A stretch of DNA of 64,000 nt from contig NZ_NFLQ01000016.1 of the NCBI RefSeq assembly GCF_002160985.1, positions 17,034 to 81,033 on the forward strand, given 5' to 3'. Shown here one piece after another: positions 1-9,000 of this stretch (positions are counted from its first letter, which is position 1; each line of letters opens with the position of its first letter). The notes below the pieces were generated by a model that worked only from the letters and a program-made list of their open reading frames with translations, had not been told where the DNA came from and did not search any database. The translations under genes were made by a program, and so were the position numbers. The stretch comes from Lachnoclostridium sp. An118 (GTDB taxonomy: Bacteria; Bacillota; Clostridia; Lachnospirales; Lachnospiraceae).

Positions 1-3000
1 AAAGAGATAGAAGCCCCTGCCGGTTTCACAGTGAGTGAAGAAGAGTTCCAGGTTGAACTGGAAGCAGGAAAGACGGTGACTACGGATACAAAAAAGGCTC
101 CTCTGGAGTTTGTCAATCAGCCGGTGACATCCCTGACTGTGACGAAATCCTACTATAATATGTGGGAGCATGCTTTTACAGGCAAGTCGTATGCGCTGCC
201 CGGAACAGTCATTGCCCTCTACCAGAAGGAGAGAGAAACGTATACGTTTAAAGAGACACAGGTTGCGGATGAGGACGGAAGAGTCACATTCAACGGCCTG
301 ACCCAGAAAGACGAGTATGTAGCCATAGAGGTGCGGGTGCCGGACGATGACGCCTACACCTATCTGGAGCCCAAGGGCAAGAAGGCGTATCTGGATCCGG
401 ATTATCAGGAAGATAAAGACCTGCCACCGGAACTTACTGCGTCAGAGCTTGCAAATTACAGCTATGTGACAAAAGCAGCCAATCCATCTGACGTTCCGGA
501 GGGGGCGCAGTCGGGAGAACTTATCAATGTCGAGAACTGGGCGCAGCTCAGAGTTGAAAAATTTGCGATAGAGACACAAGATACAGAGACCACAGATATC
601 GGGGAAAGACGCGAAATCAACAACGCTGAGTTCACCCTCTATCGGCAGGTGCTGGATGATGTAAGCGGCATTGAGGATACAGACAGGGTGCTTACATTTG
701 ATTCAGCCGACTGTACAGTGGTAGGCAGCTACACCAGCGGTACTTTCTATGAGGATAAGGAACGTCAGGACGGCTGGTTCAGCACGGATATTCTGAAGTC
801 TGCCAACAACGTGGTGTACTGGCTGGTGGAGACAAAGGCTGGCATTGGTTCTGAGATTATCCCGGAGAACGCTGTCACCCTGATCAAGAGGGAGGGCACA
901 AAGTATAGCAACAACAGCATGTACCAGCTTGTGGATGATGAGGGAAATCCGGTTGGAGATCCGGTGCTATGTACAAATGAGGATACATACCATGATAATA
1001 AGGTTACAGAGGATGTGGCGGTAGAAAACAAACCTCTGTACGGAGAGGGAGGCGGTATGTTCTCCACGGTGCGTATTGCCAAGTGGGCAGGAAAATACAA
1101 TGACACAGGAGAAAAGATACACGAATATACACCTCTTGGAAACGCTGTCTTTGAGCTGTACCTTGCCGATAAAGAAGGCCGTCTGTACGAATCGCTGGGT
1201 GAGATGACCACCGGACTGGACAATACGATCCAGGAGGATGAGCCGCAGGGAGACCTGGACGCACTGGCCTCCTCCAGGATGTTTGAGTGGACGGATCTGC
1301 AGAAGGACTATGCGGAGAGGCTGGAGAATCCAGATATATGTACAGTAGACAAGGATGGAAATGTCTATGTGCGGGTAGCCATTGTAGAGAAGGATGTGCC
1401 TACCGGATACATGGCAGACAAGGATTGCTGCTATATGTACATGTACTTCCAGAACGTGCCTGGGAAGGTGACGGAGATTTTCAATGACGCGTACTATGTA
1501 ACGGGCGATCAGACGGAAGAGAAGGTTCCGCTTGCAGAGGATCAGAATGACATCCAGTGGGCGCTGTATCCTACCAGAGAGAATGGAGATGGCAGCTATG
1601 GGCTGGTTGCTGGTGTAGGTGAGACCAGCAAGTACCGGCTGGTAAACTGGCCGGTGGACGCCTTTGCAGTGACCGTTCAGAAATACGGATATGAAGTGCA
1701 GGAGGACAACGAGGGATATACGTCTCAGCAGCTGGATGAATACTATTTCTCCGGCGCGCACACGGACCGCGTGGGGCTGCCGATGGTTATGCGCCTGGAC
1801 CGTCTGCAGGACGGAAAGTGGACGCCTTATAACTATGACGGCAACACGCAAAGCGGGCAATTCACCACGGATGCATCCGGCAGATACGTGTTCCGCAACG
1901 GATTGCGGCTGGGCAGCTACCGCATCGTGGAGGTGAGAAGCGCGTCAGGATATGAGGATCTGGTGAACCAGTACGAGATGATCTATGACGGCAGCACGCC
2001 CCAGGGAGCCAGCGGGGAGAGAAGTGCTCAAGCGTACTACTTCAATGTGACGGCGGACAACGTGGATGTCAGCATGTACAACCCGAAGAAGGTTGAGCTT
2101 GATATCCGGAAAACGGATGTAGGCGGAACTACAAACCTTTCGGGCGTAACCTATACGCTGATACAGCAGGATGGTTCGGGTAAGGTGACAGCTACCACGG
2201 ACAACAGTGGTAAAGCTTCCCTGGAAGGTATCGGAACCGGCACCTATAAACTGACCGAGACAGGCAGCCAGACGCACTCCGGCAGCTACTTCAGCGAGTA
2301 TTTTGAAGCTACGTACGGAGGAAAAGCACTGAATAACCTGGTGAACGGGGATGGGCTTTTCCTGGGATACACGGTTCAGTCTGAGCCAGAGCCGGGAGAG
2401 AAAAGCGGACTTATTGTGACGGAGAAAAAAGATCTTTCCAGCTATGGACTGGATGCAGGGCTGTCCCTTGATATAGAGAACCCCCGGAAGGGCGGATTTA
2501 CGATTCAAAAGACGGATAAGCTGACAAATGGACCTCTGAAAGAGGCGCAGTTCCAGGTGTCCCATCAGAAATTCACAGGATGGGGCGGAGATCAGGCGTT
2601 TACAGATACAGGATGGTCAGAGCCTGTGACCTACACAACAGATGAAGATGGTACCTGCCAGGTAACCGGACAGGAGCCGGGACTGTACAGGATAAAGGAG
2701 ACAAAGGCTCCGGGCGGCTATGACATTACGGATTCCGCTTTCAGATATTTTGTCATTACCGGCGGCATGGACATCGGAACAGTGACACTGGGCGCCCAGG
2801 AAGTGACAATGAAAGATCCTAAGGAATCTCTTGCCTTCAAGGACAGCAAACAGGTACACCTGACAGTTACAAAAAAGATCAATAAAGGAGAGCTTTCTGT
2901 AAGCGGCAGCAGTGCATTTACATTTGCATTATATAATGAAGCTAAAACGCAGATCGACACGATAAAGATAACCTCTGTTGATGGAGGAGATGTCCAGGGT

Positions 3001-6000
3001 ACTTTCAAGGTGGGACTTAGCCAGGGCGGAACTTATTATCTGAAAGAAACAGGCATACCTTCCGGCTTTGCGTTTGAGTCCCTGGAAGGGACAGCAGGAC
3101 TGACACTTACAGAGGAAGAAGATGGCTATTACCGGTTTACAGTACCGGAAAGCAACAGTAATCTGGCAGTGACAGCGGTCAACAGGTACCTGCAGGCAGA
3201 AGTGGCTGTACTGAAAGTAAATGGAGAGACAGGAGAGCGCTTAAGCGGCGCGGATTTTGCCATCTACCGGATGAACGGCCAGGAGCAGGGAGAAAAGCTG
3301 GATGTGACCTTCACAGAGGATGTGGAGAATCAAGGCGTGTACAGGGTTGTGGTTCCTCTTTCTGCTAACCAGAGCGAGACATTCCGCATCTACGAGACAA
3401 AGCAGCCGGAGGACTATCTTCTGAACAGCCAGCAGCATGTGGAGGTGACAGTAGGACCCGGAGAAAAGCAGCAGGCACCTGTATGGAATGCTAGCTATGC
3501 CAATGATAATGATGAGATGCTGGCCGAAAGGATCTTCCCCAACTACAGGGGGGCCTACATTGATCTGACAAAATATGACAATGTACATGATTCCAAGGAT
3601 GCAGCGCCCCTTGAAGGAGCCCGGTTCACACTCTACCAGTATAATGAGGATTCGGGTACATGGACGGCCAGCGCTGACGATGTGACCAGCGAGGATGGAA
3701 CGCTGCGCTTTACCGTGACAGACGGTGAGATTTATGCTGTGGATGAGACGGCCATGCCGGCGGGGTATAACGGAGCCGGACTGGAAGGCGTGTGGACGGA
3801 TCTGCAGGATGAGAAAGTGGAGGCACAGCAGATAACAGTAGCAGGTACTGGAGGAGAGCCGGAGACAGCAACCGTGTATCCGGTCAACGGCAGTGAGCCG
3901 CTGGAGGCAGGACGGTCTTACCGGTATAATGCCTACAATATTCCGCATGTGCCCATGGAGATCCGGAAGCAGAACGTGGATGGAAGCGCTCCGGCGCCTA
4001 CGGCCACAGTCTCTGTCTATGAGATGCCGGATGGAATGTCCGATACACCGGATCGGGCGGCAGTGGAAGAGCTGCTCGCAGACGGGTCAGCACTGCTGAA
4101 CGGAGTAGAAGTTGATCAGTTCTCGAAGGATAAGGACTACACTTACGCAGAGGATCCCAGACTGCAGACAACTTTTGTGGCAGGAAAGAGATACCTTGTA
4201 GTGGAGACGGACAGCAGTATATCCCAGATCCGGGACGACAGCAGTGTCACCTGGTACACAGTAGTGAAGTACCCGGAAGGCACACGGGCCGGACAGACCG
4301 CAGTGCTGAAAAATATAAACGGAACAGCGGATCTTACGCTGGTAAAGAGTGCGGAGCAGGCAGAATACACGAGCCTGTTTACCCAGGGGGCGGATATTAC
4401 CTACACCATTACTCCTTCTGTAAATAACACATATCCTCTGCACGAATTTGTCCTGGAGGATACAGGGCTGGAAGCCTATTATGAGGATGGCAGCCAGGAG
4501 TATCAGCCGATGGGAGAGGGAACGCTTGATGATCAGTATTCCATCACCAGTGTCACGGTGGGACAGTCCAGCCATGACACAGGAGCGTATAAGGAGCCCG
4601 GAAATGACACTATCTATGCAGAAGTGACATTTAAAGGATTTGACGGGAAGACATACGAGATGGCACCTGTAAATGTAAGCCAGGGCGCTGCGACTGTGCA
4701 GATGCCGGGAGATAAGGGCAGGGCAGAGAGCTTCTCCATCAGATACTATTCAGAAGGCATCGCAAAAGCTTCGGATAATGCTTATGTGCTGGGAACAGAC
4801 TTTAATCCGGGACCTGTGACGGCCAGAGTACAGGTGCAGAAGCAGGAGGGCGGACCGGATGCCCACGCGATCGCCATGATCCGCAACAGTGCAGACAGTA
4901 CGCTGAAGTACTATACATGGACCGGGGCGGGTGCAAGAAACGATACGCCTGAAGAAATAACACAATCTGCAGATGCGGATGTAACCTTTAAAGACCAGAC
5001 AGCGGCTCTTGTAAGTGTGACAAAAGAGGCGGATACGGCAACTGTGAGGCTGGAGGATACTGTAACCTACAGTCTGACACTGGAAAATAAAAGTACACTG
5101 ACAGCGGAGGAGGCGACCATGAGGGAACCGTTCCTTGTGGATCTTCTTCCACAGGGAACTACATGGGCGCGCACAGATGATGAGTACGGCGTGACGTTAG
5201 AGGCAGGCAGCACAGGTATTACGTTGAGCCATACAAGGAGCCAGAGCCATGACGGCGAGACCGCGGTGTTTATATACATGAACGGAAGTCTGGAGCCGGG
5301 AGAGCAGGTGACAGTCAAGATCCAGGTGAAGGCAGAGAAGGAGGTTGTAAGCTACGGCCCGGATCTGAATAACTATGTGCTGGCCGGCAGCGATGAAAAA
5401 GGAGAAGCAAGTGTGGATAATCCGCGGGCGGCGTCCTTCAAAAATGAAAATGGAAAATGGCCGGAGAGCGTGGATACTGTACTTAGTTCCCTGCCGCAGG
5501 ACAGAAGAGATGATCTTAAGCAGATCCTGGGAGAGAGGAAGGAACATGGCTTCGTGTCTGCCGGGAACACACTGACGTGGAATACAGGCAGTGAAATGCA
5601 GATCGTCAAATCCGGATACGGAAATGTCAATGCAGAAGCGGGATACAGTTCTACGACCCTCTCCACTATTACGAACGAGGGCGGTCTGATGCACTACAGG
5701 CTCACAGCGTCCAATACCAATGAACAGGACGGGCGTACAGATATCAGCTTTGTGGATGTGCTCCCGGAGGTGGGAGACGAGACGGCCAACAATGCTGACA
5801 GAGACAGCGCCTGGTCGCTGGATCTGAAGGAGGTAGCGAGCGTCTCTGTAATAGATGAGAAGGGGGTTGCGACACCGGTACCTGCCGATAAATACAAGGT
5901 ATACTGCTACACCACGCAGGGACCCATCGCATCATATACGGACATTTACAATGCGGCTAAGGTTATTAAATATGCTACAGAGACGCCTCCGGCCGGCTGG

Positions 6001-9000
6001 TCTGAAGGAATACCAACGGATCCGGCAGCACTTTCAGATGTGAGAGCCTTTATCGTGGCAGTGAGCGATGAGTTAAAGCTGGGGGCGCAGGAGAGTCTTG
6101 TTGTTGAGTATACTGCGGTTGTAAACAGCGGAGAAGGCTTTGACAGCGACGACCTGACACTGAATGCCTGGAACAATGCAGTAAATACATGTGCCTGTCA
6201 TTACAGTAGCTACAGCTTATCTGTGGAAAACCCGGTTCCATCACCGGCATCCGAGATCATCGAGTCCAACGCTGTGTCCACCACCATCGTGCCGGAAGGC
6301 GCAAAGGTAGGCGGCCATGTATGGATTGACAAAGATAACGATGGCCTGTGGGAAGAGGGAGAGGATATAGCTGATCTGTCAGGCGGCAATCGTCTGATTC
6401 AGGATCTTCTGGATAAGATGGTAGTGCAGCTCTACACCTATACAGGAACATCGAACAGCTCCTCGGACACCACGTCTTATGTAAAAGGCTCACAATGGGG
6501 AGGGTATTTTGAGTTCGGAAAGGAGAATGCTGACCCGGATGATCCAATGGGAGGCCTTCTCACACCGGCGGGACGTAAGAATGTATCTGATGACACTCTC
6601 TATCCGGATAATGTGCTGGATCCGGCCCAGTTGAAGGGAACAGCTCCTGTCACTTACACCATCGGGGCAGATTTCCAGAATGCCAAAGGAAAATTTGAGG
6701 TCGCGAAGACGCTCAATGTGCGCAGGATGTCCTTCCAGCCGGGACACATACCAGATGATCATAAGACAGACAACAACTTTACCTACCAGAACTCCAGCGC
6801 AGTATCCGAGCGGTTCTACCTGTGGTCGGGAAGTGAGACTTACGATACGACAAAGGATATTGGTCTTGTACCATACCGTGACCTGGAGATCACCAAGGTG
6901 GCGGATGACGATCCAAACGAGTTTATCGAAGGCGCACAGTTTACTGTATACGGCCCCTTTGACGAAAAGGCTGAAAGCTATGAACTGAACGAAAAAGTCG
7001 GTACTTATACAACAGACTCAGACGGAAAGGTCACAGTGCCGAACCTCCTCTGGTACAAAAAGTACATCATTGTGGAAACCGGAGCCGATGCCGGCAGTGA
7101 GGCGGAAGGCTACCTGCTGACCGGTGCGACAGGGAAGGCAACTGTCCCGGGAACAGACATTGAAAATCTGGAAAATGAGAAACCAGCCTGGGTGCTGGGC
7201 GTGCCGACAGCCGAGAAAGAGGATGCGCTGGATAAGATGACCGTAACCAATAAGCGCCAGACAGAGGTTCAGCTCACTGCTTCCAAGAAGCTGATGATGA
7301 ATGGACAGGAACAGAAACTTGAGGCAGATCAGTTTACGTTTGAACTGCTGGACGACGATGGGACAACGGTGCTTGATACCAGGAAGAATGATGACGAAGG
7401 AAAAGTCATCTTTAAAAAGCTGATTCTGGAAGGTGCAGGAGAGAGGATCTACTACATCCGGGAGAAGATAGAAGGAGACGATCCAAAAGACGGTATCACC
7501 TATGATACATCACTTTACAAAGTGACAGTGAATGTACAGTGGGATGCGGAACAGAATAAACTGGTGCCGGAGATTACCTACGAAAAGCAGGCGAAAGATG
7601 AAACTAAGTGGGAGACGGCTTCAGATGTAACTTTTGAGAACATCTACAATGCCACGGGAAGCCTGGACCTGACTGCAGCAAAGACCGTCAATGGTGAAAA
7701 GCCCCAGGAGGCAGAAGCGGGAAGATTCAGCTTTACACTGTTATCCGGCGCAGATACGCCAACTGTAAACCAGACGAAATATAATGACGCTGATGGAAGG
7801 GTAACATTTGACCCGATCCAGTATGACACAGACGACATCGGTCAGACCTACACCTATACGGTCAAGGAAGGGACGGTTCAGGCAGATAGTGGACTGGCAG
7901 ATAACTATACACCGGATGGAGCGGAATATACGGTTACAGTTACAATCAGTGATGCAGGAAAAGGAAAGCTGAACGTTGACAAGACGATCACGAAAGATGG
8001 TAAAACAGTAGAAGACATCACCTTTAACAATACTTATACGGCATCTGCATCCTGGACGCCCGAAGCTTCCAAGATCCTTACCGGAAGAGATATCACTAAC
8101 GGGGAGTTCTCCTTTGAGGTGCTGGAAGGAACAGATGTAGTGTCCAGAGGAAGCGTATCTGCGGGAACAGCCGGACAGACGGCAGCCATTAACTTTGACT
8201 CCATAGAGTATGACATGGACAACGTGGGAATCCATACCTACACAGTGAAGGAGACCACGAAAAATGGAAACGGCGTCACCGTAGATACGAACAGGTATGA
8301 GGTGACAGTCACAGTCAGCGACAACCGGAATGGAAGCCTGGGAATTACAGCAGTGTATCCGAAAGGCGGCATTACTTTCAGCAACAGCTATCAGGCAGAA
8401 AAAACTTCTTACGAACCTAAAGTGACCAAGACAGTGACCGGACAGCAGATGCCGGCCGGCGGGCAGGAATTTACCTTTACGCTGAGTCAGATAGACGGAC
8501 AGAATTATGACGGTGTGACCATGCCGGCCAATGCGACTCTGAAGCTGAAAGCGGAGAGTACGGGAGTGCAGGTGAGCGGAAGCTTTGAAGCCATCACCTT
8601 TGCGAAAGCAGGCAGCTATCAGTTTAAGATTGAGGAAGAAGCCGGAAACGCTGCAGGAGTCACATATGATCCGGAAGACTGGATCCTGACCGTATCGGTG
8701 AAGGATGATCTCACAGGAAATCTGTACATTGATACGACAGAGACCATCTATCAGACAGAGGACGGCGGGGCCGGCGATGATGCCGCCGCGGCATTTGAGA
8801 ATATCTACCAGCCGCAGAGTACACCTCTTGCACTGAAGGCAGTCAAGACTGTGACGGGCAATGCGATGCCTGGAGCAAAGGACTTTACCTTCCTTCTGGC
8901 GGCAGGCGGAACCTATACGGGAGACCAGCTTGAGATGCCGAAAGACCTGACAGCGACGGCCCATGTGACAGAGACAGGAACACCTGTCGAAGCACTGTTC